DNA from: Phycomyces nitens
Taxonomy: Eukaryota; Mucoromycota; Mucoromycetes; Mucorales; Phycomycetaceae
Length of the DNA: 64,000 bases
Direction of reading: 5' to 3'
Assembly (NCBI GenBank): GCA_022702545.1
Contig: JAHRBC010000004.1
Coordinates: forward strand, 1,674,001 to 1,738,000
This document shows, in pieces, positions 11,246-22,440 of the stretch (positions within the stretch are counted from its first letter, which is position 1; each line of letters opens with the position of its first letter). The translations under genes were made by a program, and so were the position numbers. The notes under the pieces were generated by a model. The model was not told the origin of the DNA, searched no databases, and saw only the letters and a list, made by a program, of their open reading frames with translations.

Positions 11246-13318
11246 ATGAAAGCATCAGTATTTTCCCTTGCCGGAGCAGTCGCCACCCTCCTTGCTAGCT
11301 TTGTAGCAGCCCAGGAAGGTGCCAGTGTTCCCACAACTTCTACTTCTACCTCTGCCTATTCCTGCGACCCCAACACATGCAAGGCTCCCACTTGTATGTG
11401 TGCGTCCCAGAGCCCACCCGGAGGACTGTCTCCAAAGGATGTTCCCCAAGTAATTGAATTGAATTATTTTATTTTATTTTGGGTTCGAGAATATCTATTG
11501 ACAAGCCTTGTTTATAGATGGTCGTTGTCACATTTGATGACTCTATCCAAGATGCCCTTTACCAGACAGCCAAGAAGATGCTGAGCTCAACGTAAATTAT
11601 TTATAGACCTTCTAGGAATATTAACCAACATTTGTCAAACAGAAACCCTAATGGCTGTCCTGCTCATGGTACATGGTAAGAATATATTCACAAGTCTTGT
11701 TTGATTATAATTATGATTCCAATTCTGATTCTAATTCTAATTCCAATTTGATTAGGTATGTATCCATGGAATACACCGACTTTTCGCTGGTCCAGCAGTG
11801 GTATGCAAGCGGAAATGAGATTGCAGAGTAAGCATATATAAAGATGTCAATTTTTATGTATATTTATACATATATTCTAACCTCATTTCAAAACAGCCAC
11901 ACCTATTCCCATGTAGGATCCCCCTCTGCCAGTAAGCACCATATTAGAAATCAAACTACCATGCTTTACATATTAAATTGCATCATCTTTCAGAGGAAAT
12001 CTCCAGCTGCAAATCGATGCTCAACACTTATGGCGGTATTCCCAACGGAAAACTCCAAGGCTTCCGTGCTCCATTCTTGAACTACACAAAGGAGACCCTG
12101 AGCACGATTGCTGACCAGAACTTCCTGTATGACTCTAGTGCAAGTGGAGTTACAGATGATGCATACTGGCCTTACACCCTTGACAATGGCATGGCCAATG
12201 ATTGCTGGACTGGTATCTGTGCCGCTGGACAGGTCAAGCTTCCCGGTGTATGGGAGGTCCCAATGTACGCCGTCCTGGACAACAAGAGCATCCCTCAGCT
12301 TATGGACGTCTACCTTGCCGGTGAACCCCAAGATGTTACCCAGTGTTAGTATCCTTGGATTCCAAAATGCACAATAGCCGAATCATATTCTAATTTTATA
12401 TTCTCAATAGGGAGCATGGATGCCTTTAACAAGAAATACGAAGGCAACAGACAGCCATTTGGTGTCTATGTCCATCCCAGTAAGCATTAGTCTATTCATC
12501 CCAGGACCATCTCTCACCTCCATCATCTACTAACATTCTTTGTTTTGTTTTTTATCAGCTCACTTGACTACCTACCCAGGGCTCCCAGATCCCAAGCCAA
12601 TGTTAGACGGCGTACTCAGCTTCCTCCAGACTATTGCCGCAAAGCCCGACGTCTGGTTTGTCACCAACCAGCAGTTACTGCAGTGGATGAAGAATCCAGT
12701 CAAGGCATCTGAATTTGGCCAGCAAGACTACATGAAGTGCCAGCAGCCAGTCATTGCAAAGGAAATCTGCAATGGTCTTGACGATGATCACAATAACCAG
12801 ATCGATGACAATCTGTTGAACAAGTAGGCATATAATTAATTAATTTACTCGTGCCTTGGCTAACTGTCCTTCCTAGCTGCAATTTCGGAACCTCAAACTT
12901 CAAGACCTGCTTCAACTGTCCTAGTGGTGCTCCTAGTCTGGCTAATCCTACACCGGCCTCGGCTGCTCAGAGCGGTTCAGCTGGCTACAGATATCCGGTC
13001 CCCGATAACTGCGAGTAAGTAGTTATATTATTCAGATTTAGATTTAGATTTAGATTTATAATATATATATATATGCTTACACCAACAATCACTAGCTCTA
13101 CCTGGTGGGATCCTATTGGTAATGCCTGTCTTTGTACCACAACCGACTGCCAGTACAAGGAGGTCGTAGTCGCCAAGCCTGCAGCAAGCAATTCGACCAC
13201 CAGCTCTTCTGGTGCAAAGGAGACCACTACGACATCCACCAGCGCCGCCTCTTTCATTACTTCTAATAATAGTCTTATCTTTGTAGCATTAGCAGCCCTG
13301 TCTGTATATCTACTCTAG
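11246..13318 (+). CDS. Chitin deacetylase (CE4), secreted, GPI-anchored
   Basis: Removes acetyl groups from chitin to make chitosan in the cell wall. Ten exons (11246-11449, 11518-11591, 11643-11675, 11756-11827, 11897-11931, 11994-12344, 12411-12479, 12559-12823, 12877-13014, 13096-13318) give 487 aa. N-terminal signal peptide ending near VAAQ, then a Ser/Thr linker. NodB-type metal motifs are visible: TFDD (73-76, catalytic Asp75 and metal Asp76), HTYSH (129-133) and RAPFLNY (164-170). C-terminal to the domain is an Asp/Asn-rich NGLDDDHNNQIDD segment that resembles a calcium-binding loop. A Cys-rich part and a Ser/Thr stretch follow. The protein ends in a hydrophobic tail (NSLIFVALAALSVYLL) typical of a GPI signal. 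Kozak context ACCATGA. Exons 3 and 5 are only 33 and 35 nt. Confidence 0.93.
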
Positions 13319-14910
13319 TTTCCAACAACAAAAAAAGTCCTTTTATTACATATAGACTACTTGTCAGAATATTTCATTTCTATTTTTCATTTCCTTGTTT
13401 AAATCATATTAAAAACCTATTATCCAATTCTAAATATACAAAAAGCGTGTGAGTCTGGCTAGCTAGCTAGTCAATTGACAAGAGAATGGACAAGGGCACC
13501 AGATCTCCATTGAACATCCCAAGTGTTAAAGGCCAACTGTGTCTAATTATAAGATAAATATAAATGCTGCAATAACAACTGACGAGTTTAACTGCAAACT
13601 GAGCAGACTTAAAATCTATGGATGCTGAAAACCAAGCAAGCCTCCTTTAAAGATTCTAAATCTGGTTAGGATTTCATACAGCAAGTGTTACTATTTGTAT
13701 ACATCTTTAATATCTACCGTTACAAAACGTCAGTTTAGCATCAAATCTTTTGTGGCAAATGATACTTTGCTAATTACTCTAGCATACAAGAAACTCGGCC
13801 ACAGCCCTAGTCTAAACTCTTTTTTTTCATTTTTAGAAAAAAACAAAACAAGGTATTTCTGTAGTATCAAACACCTGAAGATTGATGGTTTTTTTTTGGA
13901 TTAAATATAGCCACTTTACCAAAAGCAGTTTTATGGTGAGAATTTCCTCGAATTGTGTATTCTGCCTTCAATTCCATGTTGCTCTATTTGATCCAAACCG
14001 GATTCCAAAACGATCAAACGAATGGCTATTCTAGTATTCTGGTGTCTATTTAAACGTACTAGAAGTGATCTTCAAGCACTCTAATATGGTGTTCTTTTGG
14101 GTGCCATTGCTAATCCCATGGTGCCCATCATCAATACTTGTTGTGAAACGGCACTATCATGAGGCCGTCTGTCTTTTACTCCAAGGTTGTTGAGCCCAGA
14201 AAAACCATATGTCCTAGACTCCGTGAGAAAAATAGTGCTATCATTAGATCAAGGGCTTATTGACACTTTATTTTTATTTTTAGTTAAAAGGCAGTACAAG
14301 ATTAAGTATCCCAATAATTCGGAATACATGATTTATTATCATTATTATTAAGAAATAGATCTTTATCGTTTTAATTATATCCTTTCAATAGTCAAATGTA
14401 TTTCTCTCTCTCGATATATATATATATTGAAATATCTCTCTCTATAAAGCACACAATATTCCGGAAAGTTTTACCATCAGTCTACTGTTGGGAATATAAT
14501 TGAGAAAAAAAAGTATTGTCCTCTTTAATCAATTTCAAAGCCTACAGTCATTCTTTAGAGCCTCAAGTCATCTATTCCCCGGATAAGGAATAGGCTTATG
14601 ATTTACCCGGAATATCTGCCAATGAATTGTCATGATCCAATGTACAAAATGCGCTGATTATATTATGGTCGGCACTTTTACTATTTTGCCTTTTTTATTA
14701 AAAAAAAAAGAAAACATTATTTGAGAAATACTAGATGTCAGCCATAATAGCGCTTTATATTATAGCATTCGTTGTTATTGGAGATTAATTACAACCTCTT
14801 TTCACAAAAAGATACATGTAAAAAGTTCAAAAATATAGCAGCACAAATTGACTTTTGCCGTGATTTACGTGAGGAGCTGTGTTTATTGCACATAGTACAA
14901 ATGAAAGTGC
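13319..14910. other. Spacer with possible ORF relic
   Basis: No confident gene. A minus-strand open stretch (14248-14081, 55 codons) reads like ordinary protein (contains GFSGLNNLGVKDRRPHD and MGTMGLAMAPKR) but lacks a recognisable start, so it may be an exon or relic of unknown identity. Short CTCTCT and TA tracts lie around 14405-14445. Confidence 0.35.
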
Positions 14911-16035
14911 TACAGTGAGGGGATGAAATTAGCGTCCTATTGTTGAATAGCTAATTTTGCAACGTAAATAAGAAGAAAAAACTTGAAAAAGTGGATGTGG
15001 GCAAAGACATTGTAAGGCGTGTTCTTAAAAAGTGACAAGAATCAGGCTCGTAAAGACTTTTACACAATTCCCTTTGACCATCAAAGCTAAATAAATAACA
15101 AACGACATGTCATTCTTGAGATTAACCGAGATACAACAGATCCATTAACAAAGATCTGTAAACAATTGACTACACCTATATCAAAAAAAAATCTCAAATG
15201 TTAATCAAAACAAGCGATTGCAATGGGCAAAAGAACATCTCGACTGAAAATTTATAGGTTGGGATAAGAGCATTTGGTCCGAGGAGTCCATTTTCAGGCT
15301 TCACAGAAGCGATCTGCATAAAAGAGCTTTGGTGCACAACAAGACCAGTTTTTGCCTCTGCTTCATCTCAACAACTATCAAGTTTTGTGGTGGTGACATT
15401 ATGATCTGAGGGTCCATTTATGCAAAGGATTTCAGATATTTATATTTTATGAAAGGAAATATTGATTTCAAGAATACACCAGTACCTTTGAAAGAGCCTA
15501 CCTCCAATCCTTGAAAGCCTTTGTGAAAAACCAAAGCTGAGGGCGCTTTAAGCTATAAGAGGATAGTTCTAGAGGCCATACAAGTGCTTTGTCGATGGCC
15601 TGGAAGAAAAAATAGTCATCAGCTTATGGGTAACTTGCCAGCCCAAAGTCCAGACTTGAACCCCATAGAGCATGTTTAGGCTTACCTTCAACGCCAGGTA
15701 TGATCAACCAAATACAAATTGATTAGTACATATCGTTTGAAGCATTCAGTTGAGCGAGAGTAGAAAGAAATACAAAAAGAGTATTTGAAGAGTTTAATCT
15801 CAAGCATGCCAAGAAGATGTCAAGCTGGCATTGATGCCAATGGAAATACTGCCCAGTATTAAAATGAGATTTCTGTTAAGAGTTATAAAAGTAAAATGTT
15901 TAATAAGTATTCTGTAGTAATATGAGCTTTTTAAATAGTATCTTTGATATATATTTTCAAATATGAAAACTATCCACCTTTTCAAAAATATGGGGAAACT
16001 GAATATTGAGGTGCTACTTTCTTATGCTCACTGTA
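14911..16035 (+). mobile_element. Decayed Tc1/mariner element with TIRs and TA duplications
   Basis: Cut-and-paste DNA transposon, inactive. The left end TACAGTGAG at 14911 and the right end (reverse complement TACAGTGAGCATAAGAAAGTAG) at 16035 are diverged inverted repeats, and TA sits outside both. Inside, plus-strand frames broken by stops and frameshifts still spell Tc1-type transposase pieces: QWAKEHLD, then IWSEESIFRLHRSD, VHNKTSFC, and the DDE-domain signature LPAQSPDLNPIEH near 15630-15670. At about 1.1 kb the length suits a single-transposase element. The transposase is a pseudogene; no intact frame remains. Confidence 0.82.
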
Positions 16036-16740
16036 CAAGTTCCCAACCCCATACCCCAAGTAAATGATTTACGTGCAGACTCACATCACCACAAATAATA
16101 ATTGATTTAAAATTTACAAAATATAGTCCACAACACATTCACTTTTTTACAGCACTTTATTCATTTAAATCACACCATGTATTAATAAAACAACAGCAAA
16201 GTTATTGAGAAACAGAAAAAGAGTTGATCTTGTGAATAAAGACTTGCCACACTTTATTACGTCTTTGATGACAAGTTTTATTCCTTCATACCACCACACA
16301 AATTCAAAACAGAATAAAAACAGTAGCTATGTATCCATTCCGCTCTCACACACTATAGACTATCATTAATCTCAAGAAAGTTTGTCATCTTCAAACTAAA
16401 TGCTCCTTTCAATAACCAAAGTAACTCTTATAACTTACAGGACCTTTCTAGGGTACTGGAACTACCTTGTCAAAGAAAGAGAAATAAATACGAATTCATG
16501 AACTATCATTGATTTTCAACTGTAATCTAATGAGATGAAATGGACTAAAATCAGAATAAACGGTAGGTATTTTATTATAATCTTTACAATTGCTGGTTAT
16601 GTCGCCATAGTGTACTATATAACAATCTATCTTACGGAGGGTCTCTCTTGGTTTCAAAGCAAAAAGCTTCTACTCACAGGAATAACCACGAGAAGGTGGA
16701 GACCATATATTCCCGCCCCCCAGACCTCAAAATTGTAACT
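16036..16740. other. Spacer left of the inverted-repeat complex
   Basis: No gene recognised. Several donor-like and acceptor-like motifs and short frames occur, but none builds a domain. Confidence 0.4.
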
Positions 16741-16778
16741 CTGCCAAGTTTTCGCCAAAGTACAGCATCGCATCAGCT

Positions 16779-17045
16779 TTGTCTTTGGGCTATGTCGCTG
16801 CTCAGTCTTCCAGCACTGTCAAGGGTCGGTCTTCAGCTAAGCTCAATGTTGGTTCTTTAGCGCAGTTCAATGTAAGTCTTCTTTCTTTGTTCAATCCAGG
16901 TCTTCTGCGTCATTCAGTACAAAGTCTTTTTGCCTTGCTTAATCTTTGCTTGCTTTCTTTGCCCAATTTCAATTTCCTTGTTCATTCGGTACTTGTCTTT
17001 TTACTTTGTTCATGTTCATTGTCAAATTTTAACGGATTCCGTACA
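16779..17045 (+). repeat. Degenerate short tandem repeat tract, left copy
   Basis: Imperfect repeats with the theme AAGTTCAATGTC / TTCAATCCAGGTC. Read rightward they give a degenerate protein pattern of the type SAKLNxxSxAxFNxxS. The same theme recurs on the minus strand at 17972-17694, so the two tracts face each other across the inverted repeat at 17096-17376. They may be arms of one large decayed fold-back or two copies of one repetitive gene. No known family recognised. Confidence 0.5.
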
Positions 17046-17095
17046 TTCAATTTTTTTAAATGGTCGATAATTTGGAAACCAAGCCTCACAAGCGC

Positions 17096-17376
17096 CCTAG
17101 AGGAAAGAACATCTACTCATATGCTTGCGACTCACCTTAGGACTATCTGTCCTACAGGCATAAGGTACGTCTTCCCTGATTCTTACCATATAGCAACATA
17201 TGACTTTGTATATCTCCTTCTTAAGGGCCCGTTTTATTGGGCTATTCCAAAAGATGAAAATATACTAAAGGCATACGATGCTATATAGGATACAGCAAAA
17301 GAAATACCTTATGCCTGTAGGACATATAGTCCTAAGGGGAGTTGCAAGCACATGAGTTGGTGTTCTTTTCTGGAGG
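17096..17376. repeat. 72-bp inverted repeat, arms 17096-17167 and 17305-17376
   Basis: The two arms are reverse complements with about nine mismatches in roughly 71 aligned bases (about 87 percent identity), around a 137-bp loop. The inner arm core is CACCTTAGGACTATCTGTCC on the left. Both arms, read inward, keep a comparable reading frame ending in ACDSP/ACNSP before a stop, which suggests two head-to-head copies of a once coding unit. The flanking degenerate tracts are also inverted relative to each other. Confidence 0.8.
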
Positions 17377-17693
17377 ACTCCTGTGGACCATCGTCTTTCA
17401 TTATGTCATCTTTAACATTTTGGACATCTAGAGAAAGATAATACATATATATATTAGTACATGTTCTTCATCATAAATCACAAGAGATCAATAGGTACTT
17501 ACAGTTCAAATTGTATAAAGGATGCTACCACCACTTTAACCACAGAAGGTGTCTTTCGAGAGATCTTCCTTCTTGCGGAGGGCGCCTTTTTTTAGCACTC
17601 CTCCTTTTTTTTGATAGCTTGAAATTTACATTGCAATTCTTCTTTGAATTAAACTCATAATCGGATTTGTAGGGAACGGCATTGATCTTGTCA

Positions 17694-17972
17694 TCAAACT
17701 CGGGAAGTAAACTTGGAATCAAACTTGGAAATCCAACTTGGTACTGAACTCGACTTCGAACTTGGCATTGAACTCAGAAATCCAACTCGACATTGAACTT
17801 TGCTTACAGACCAGACACTGAACTGTGCTTTGCAATACACTAATATTGCTATATACCTTGCCTTGAGCCATACATTGGACTTTACAGCAAACATATCACT
17901 GGACTTTGCATTAAACTTTGCATAGGACTTGGTGTTGAGCTTGGCAGATATACAATTGGTTGGATCAGTCAC
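17694..17972 (-). repeat. 12-13 bp minisatellite tract, right copy
   Basis: On the minus strand a 12-13 bp unit close to TTYRATNYCRAG is repeated many times (for example TTCAATGCCAAG, TTCGAAGTCGAG, TTTGATTCCAAG). One frame stays open for 92 codons and contains AKLNTKSYAKFNAKS. It lies downstream of two intron-like segments (see 17967-18201) and upstream of a Lys/Arg-rich stretch (KKRRSAKKRRPP, near 17590). It may be an exon of an unknown or dead minus-strand gene. Confidence 0.6.
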
Positions 17973-18201
17973 TTGTAATCATATTGATGGTGAGCATTCA
18001 TACTTTTTCGAGCCAGCATTTTGACTTTACCTTGACTGTAGGACTCTGCCCGTGGTCTGGATTCCATCTTTTGGAATCGGCTTTGGAGTGGGTCTATGCC
18101 CATCCTTGATCTCAGTCACCTGTAATCATATTGACAGTGAGTATTCACGGTTAGTTAGAGTCAGAATTTTAACTTTACCTTGACTGTGGGACTCTGCCCA
18201 T
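17967..18201 (-). repeat. Tandem duplication (period 146 bp) containing an exon-intron unit
   Basis: Two copies, starting at 17967 and 18113, share CAGTCAC(T/C)TGTAATCATATTGA and, further on, ACTTTACCTTGACTGT. On the minus strand each copy reads as exon, GTAAAG donor, AT-rich body, GATTACA(G) acceptor; the right copy also has a CTAAC branch-point motif. This is good evidence for a duplicated exon plus intron in a minus-strand gene or its relic. The enclosed exon would code for a Pro/Lys/Thr-rich segment. No domain recognised. Confidence 0.65.
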
Positions 18202-18240
18202 GGATGCTAGAATTTGACAGCCGTATTTTTGGGATATACG

Positions 18241-18300
18241 TGACCAGGAGAACCAGGACAGCCAGGAGGGCCAAGAAGACCAGGAAGACCAACAGCACCA
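18241..18300. repeat. Short 9-bp-type repeat (CCAGGA theme)
   Basis: Degenerate CCAGGA/CCAAGA units. On the minus strand one frame reads as seven Gly-X-Y triplets (GLPGLLGPPGCPGSPG), collagen-like, but it is open for only about 43 codons. Treated as a repeat, not a collagen gene. Confidence 0.5.
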
Positions 18301-18301
18301 C

Positions 18302-20810
18302 CAACAGAAATTATTGGATCACCAGCAGGGGGAAGAGGGAACTATCAACAGAAGCCATGTGCCACTCGAGCGATGTGTCCACCACAATGGGCTGGGCAAT
18401 CAACAGCAGACGGATGACCAGACTTGGTTGAACCAAGGCCCTATACAGGCACAAAGGCACTGTAAGTCTTTGGGCGAGAGAAGTACGACTAGCGTACTCA
18501 ACGGCCTGCCGTTAGCAAGAACCGTTCTTCACTCTCACTGGCATCCTCTAAATGATGTCCTCTTGTAGTACATAGGCCGGGATAAGGAAATTAAAAGCCA
18601 CTTATGTAGTTAGTATCCATCATAGCATAAAATAAAATTGCACAAATACTTATCTTATAAACTCTGGTTGGTCCTAATCATATGAATTTGAGGACTACTA
18701 TTTAGTGCTGTATCGCTGCTTGGGTTCACACTGTTCTGGTGGAAGTTTCCTCATAGGCTGCTGGTAACCTGTAAATATTCTATCAGTGGCACAAGATGGT
18801 CTTCATATGAATCTGGTCCTCCTTAATTCCTGGCGTCCTGTTCTATGATCGTTCCGATTTATCCATTCGAAACTCTTGTTGTGCTTTGACCCAGCCCAGC
18901 GAGATGGCGAGAATCTGGGCTGGGTCTCCTGGATCTTGGTTTGGTTTGGATATCGTTGTACGTGAATACTTGGATTCTTGAAATATCGATAACTGGATGT
19001 TTTTTACTTGGTTTGAAAGTGCATGGTTCTTTTTGGTTTTTGCTGAATAATACAGATTGATTTGCTTGGCATGTTTGGGACGGTCTGTGTCCGAGATCAG
19101 TCTGATGTTGGCAAGTTTTTCGACTGATGCCACCTGAGCACGCTTGGATTCGATAACTTGCTTAGCATGATTTCTTGAAGATGTGTCTGATGGGATACTT
19201 GCTTCCAAATCCACGTTGAGTGATCACTTTGTTGGTGTGATTACTCGATATTGCCACCTTCCTGAAACAGTCGGATATGTGACGCCTGCAGCACTCCCTA
19301 GTGATTGCCATCTCAGTGGTTGTGCTTGCTAGAGTATATAGCGTGTACTTGCTGTAAACTCATAGCAATTCTTCGGCGCCAGAATCACGACTGTCTTGAT
19401 CGTATTGTCTAGAGTAGTCAATCCTTTGGTCCCAAGCTTTTTCAAGCTGATTGACAACTCAACACCTTCAGGAACCACTAGCTTGAGCTGATGATCTCGT
19501 AAGAGAGTTTTGATTTACTCTCAATCTTGAATTCACCCATGGAATAACCGAGATCCACACAAGACTAGCAAAAGGCAAACCATGTCTCTTTTTGAAAAGA
19601 CCGGAAAGCCAGAACCATTCGGCTTCAACAAATACGACCGAGAGACATCCCACTAAAGGATGTCCCTAATCCAGGGTTCGATCAAAGGTATACACTGAAG
19701 AGATATACACCAAATCCAACTGATAAACCAACAAGGCCCAATCATCCAAGCCCAATGATTCAATACAATCAAATCTAGTGTCTCGACAGCCCAAATTCTG
19801 GATATTCCAAGTTCAGATTACCGTAATCCAAACCCTCAGTTGACCAAGTAGTGTACTCAGTCGCCCAAGGGCCAAGGCCTAGAAGACCCAACTCAGAATC
19901 CAAGAAAATGGGAACCAAATAGCTGATGGCCTGTACCAAAGAAAGAAACCGTAGTCCCAAGAGCCTGACTAGAGCTTGGGAAGGAAACTCGTCAAAGAAC
20001 CACCAACAAAAGTAACTAGAATAAACTGAGGTTAGTATACGACCAAATATTCCCAAATCAAAAACCATAAAAAACAAATTCTTACCTTTGAGAGAACCAG
20101 ATCATCGCTGCCACAACTTTCGAATATATACTGATGGCAACTATTGGCAAGCGTGAGGAACCACAACTCAGCCATCACCTCAGCATACATCGATGTAGAC
20201 AACTCCACGTCTACCTTCTCTCTACTATCTAAGAGGTCTATGGATTCAGAGCTATGCAAGCATGCAGACTTTTGATTGATATCCATTGAAATCAATCCTT
20301 TTGTCTTTTTGAATCGTCAATATCCAAGACATTAGACTCAGAACCAAACAAGCAGGCGGCACATGGTGTCGGCCTAAAAAGAGACCGATGAACCAAACCT
20401 TTGATTCTGCGAGCAATTGGAACCAAACGTAAAGAGGCATCCTCTATGATGATACTTGAAATCATTCAGAGGGTAACCGCTGTCCTGCAGTAGTTCTTCC
20501 GCGGTAGTTGCTTTGGAGTCTCCACTGAGGATGGAGCAACCACGCTGTAGTCCCAGGAACCACAGAAGACTCGGATGTACTTTGGGGCAGAGAGGAGACT
20601 CTGTACAATCCAGGGATCTTTGACACATTAGATCATGTAGTCTTTTCACCCATTCTAGCTTGCTGTAGAACACAAGCTATGTCCCGGTTGGTAGTGTGTT
20701 TCTTCCCAGGCTAAGAGGAGCAACCATCACCACGGTCAGAAAACACACGCTACTGGCAATTGTAGATCCTTCGGGACAACAGGAATCTACAATTGCACGG
20801 AGCAATCGTC
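18302..20810 (-). other. Unresolved region with duplicated exon-like modules
   Basis: Several minus-strand frames of 60-123 codons lie here without a recognised domain. A convincing intron signal set is at 20085-20016: donor AAG|GTAAGA, branch TACTAAC, acceptor TTCTAG, 70 nt. The upstream frame (20295-20086) starts MISMDINQKS and runs into a stop seven codons after the splice. Two modules resemble each other: 20440-20252 (contains WFIGLFLGRHHVPPACLVL) and 19653-19468 (contains WLSGLFKKRHGLPFASLVW). A 123-codon frame at 19214-18843 (MDLEASIPSD...) is also open. This may be one dead or fast-evolving multi-exon gene with internal duplication; I cannot assemble it. Confidence 0.4.
20757..20795. 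repeat. Small perfect-like hairpin
   Basis: CAATTGTAGATCC is followed 12 bp later by its near-perfect reverse complement GGAATCTACAATTG. It lies between the orphan gene (minus) and the unresolved region and could be a terminator-like or element-end structure; its function is unknown. Confidence 0.6.
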
Positions 20811-20942
20811 TTAGCAGAAGTCAAGGTTGCCCTCGACTCCTGGATCTGCTTCGACAGCGTCAAACTGCTCAAGATCCGCAAGAATAGCATCAAAGGATGC
20901 CAGAAGACTCTGTCTGGTTACCACACGGACTTCGTCTTCGTC

Positions 20943-22376
20943 TTATTCATCGTCTTCGCCATTTTTGACATCTTGAACTCCTAGAGTGTCTTGGAGATCT
21001 TGGACATCGACATCTTGGACATCTTCAATATCGACATCTTGGACATTCTGGCGTGTACCAGTCGTGGAGAAACCAGCACCGACGGCATCGACATATTCGA
21101 TGGCTTCCATTTCAGAAGGCTCTGCTTCTGAGATCACGCTCATGTCGCAATCAAAGTCATCATCGTCAAAATCAGTGTCCATCTGCTCCATGTGATACTC
21201 AGGACTGGACTCAATGTCCATGCTTTCTCCTTGTTCAAAAACAAAGAGATCACCAACTGATTCGGTACACTGGGGCACTAAATAAAACTCGGCAGTGTTT
21301 TCACCACCAAAGAACGAAATAACACCCGAAGCTACTTCTTCTCCAACGACACCAACCTGTTGGACAGTGATAGGATAGACATTCACAAACGGGATATCAT
21401 CCACGACGGACATTTGATCACTAGACAAGTGATCACTCACATCGTCAATTGAGAGGGACTCAAAGAGAGACGCCAGATCGACAATCTCATCTTCAGTCAC
21501 TTTCTGCCCAAAAGCAAAAAGCTCGTCAACCGACTTGTAGCTATACCAGCTTGCGTCGATTATACCTTCTCCAAAGGAAGAAGACAAACTGAGACACACG
21601 TCGCTCTCAAAAGAGAGGACACTGGCTTCGCAAGAAGCATCGCTATGCTCATCCTCATGGCCAATGGTAGAAACCAAGCCAGAGGAGCTCGCAATAGGCT
21701 CAGGAAGACTAGTCTCAGATGAGACTACGTCTTCAAACATTTCTTGCATCGACGCGTCGACTTTGGTTTCCCAAATAAACGCGCGATCCAAACGGTTGGC
21801 CTTCCTTTCTCTTTCGATAAATGTCAGCCATGGGCCTTGACCCACCAAGTCATCCTGACGTACTGGAATGCACGCCATTCGACCCTTTGCGGCCCGTTTG
21901 TTGTCTCCAAGACTCCCCAAGTCTTGACGACAGCAAGCATTGTTCTTAAGATGTCCAACAGCAGTAAAACGGCGACGTTCAACAAAACAGGTGTCTTGGG
22001 TCTCAAGAGACGCGCAAGAACGCAGATAGTCCCGCGGGATACAATATACAAAGTCGTGGAAGGCAACTGCAAAAGGTACTCCCACCCATGGTACACAGGT
22101 GAGTTCAACTACATCTCCACTGTGTAGACCAATGCTAATGTCCGTCATGTCTTCAAAGCCATGGAAAAATCCAACTGAGTCCTCTTCGTCATTGAAAAGC
22201 ACCAGAAAAGCGATAGAGTCCATGCAGCGGGCAGAGGGACGCGAGCGGGAGCGGTCAAGTACAAACACGGTACTTAGGAGTGGAGCAACAAAGGTCACTA
22301 CTACGTAGAGTAGAGTCAGGAAGGCAGTGGCAAGACGGAATGTCTGCAAGGCAAGGTGGATGGTGGTGGTAGTCAT
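20943..22376 (-). CDS. Orphan acidic protein with N-terminal membrane segment, 477 aa
   Basis: Not recognised. The start at 22376 (MTTTTIHLAL) is chosen because a TATAAAAAAG element lies 65-76 bp upstream and the context is CTACCATGA; the frame is open 42 codons further up to 22502, across the TATA. Residues about 9-42 form a hydrophobic segment (TM anchor or uncleaved signal). A compact region with Cys, Phe and Gly follows (MDSIAFLVLF, then DVVELTCVPWVGVPFAVAFH). The rest is very acidic and Ser-rich, ending in degenerate repeats of VQDVDIEDVQDVD. After the TAA stop the same frame stays open for 44 more codons to a second stop near 20811, continuing the acidic composition, so the stop may be a recent truncation. 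Its length and base composition argue for a real gene; function unknown. Confidence 0.65.
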   Translation of the reverse strand: MTTTTIHLALQTFRLATAFLTLLYVVVTFVAPLLSTVFVLDRSRSRPSARCMDSIAFLVLFNDEEDSVGFFHGFEDMTDISIGLHSGDVVELTCVPWVGVPFAVAFHDFVYCIPRDYLRSCASLETQDTCFVERRRFTAVGHLKNNACCRQDLGSLGDNKRAAKGRMACIPVRQDDLVGQGPWLTFIERERKANRLDRAFIWETKVDASMQEMFEDVVSSETSLPEPIASSSGLVSTIGHEDEHSDASCEASVLSFESDVCLSLSSSFGEGIIDASWYSYKSVDELFAFGQKVTEDEIVDLASLFESLSIDDVSDHLSSDQMSVVDDIPFVNVYPITVQQVGVVGEEVASGVISFFGGENTAEFYLVPQCTESVGDLFVFEQGESMDIESSPEYHMEQMDTDFDDDDFDCDMSVISEAEPSEMEAIEYVDAVGAGFSTTGTRQNVQDVDIEDVQDVDVQDLQDTLGVQDVKNGEDDE

Positions 22377-22440
22377 GGTAGTATCGACAAAAAGTGGATA
22401 AAACGAGCAAAGGAGAAAAAATGTAAACACGCCCAGAGTT

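Noticed and set aside
18241..18300. Collagen-like gene on the minus strand
   Set aside because: Only seven Gly-X-Y triplets in a 43-codon window; explained by a CCAGGA repeat.
19660..19690. Possible tRNA T-arm (GGGTTCGATC)
   Set aside because: No matching acceptor stem, D-arm or anticodon arm around it.
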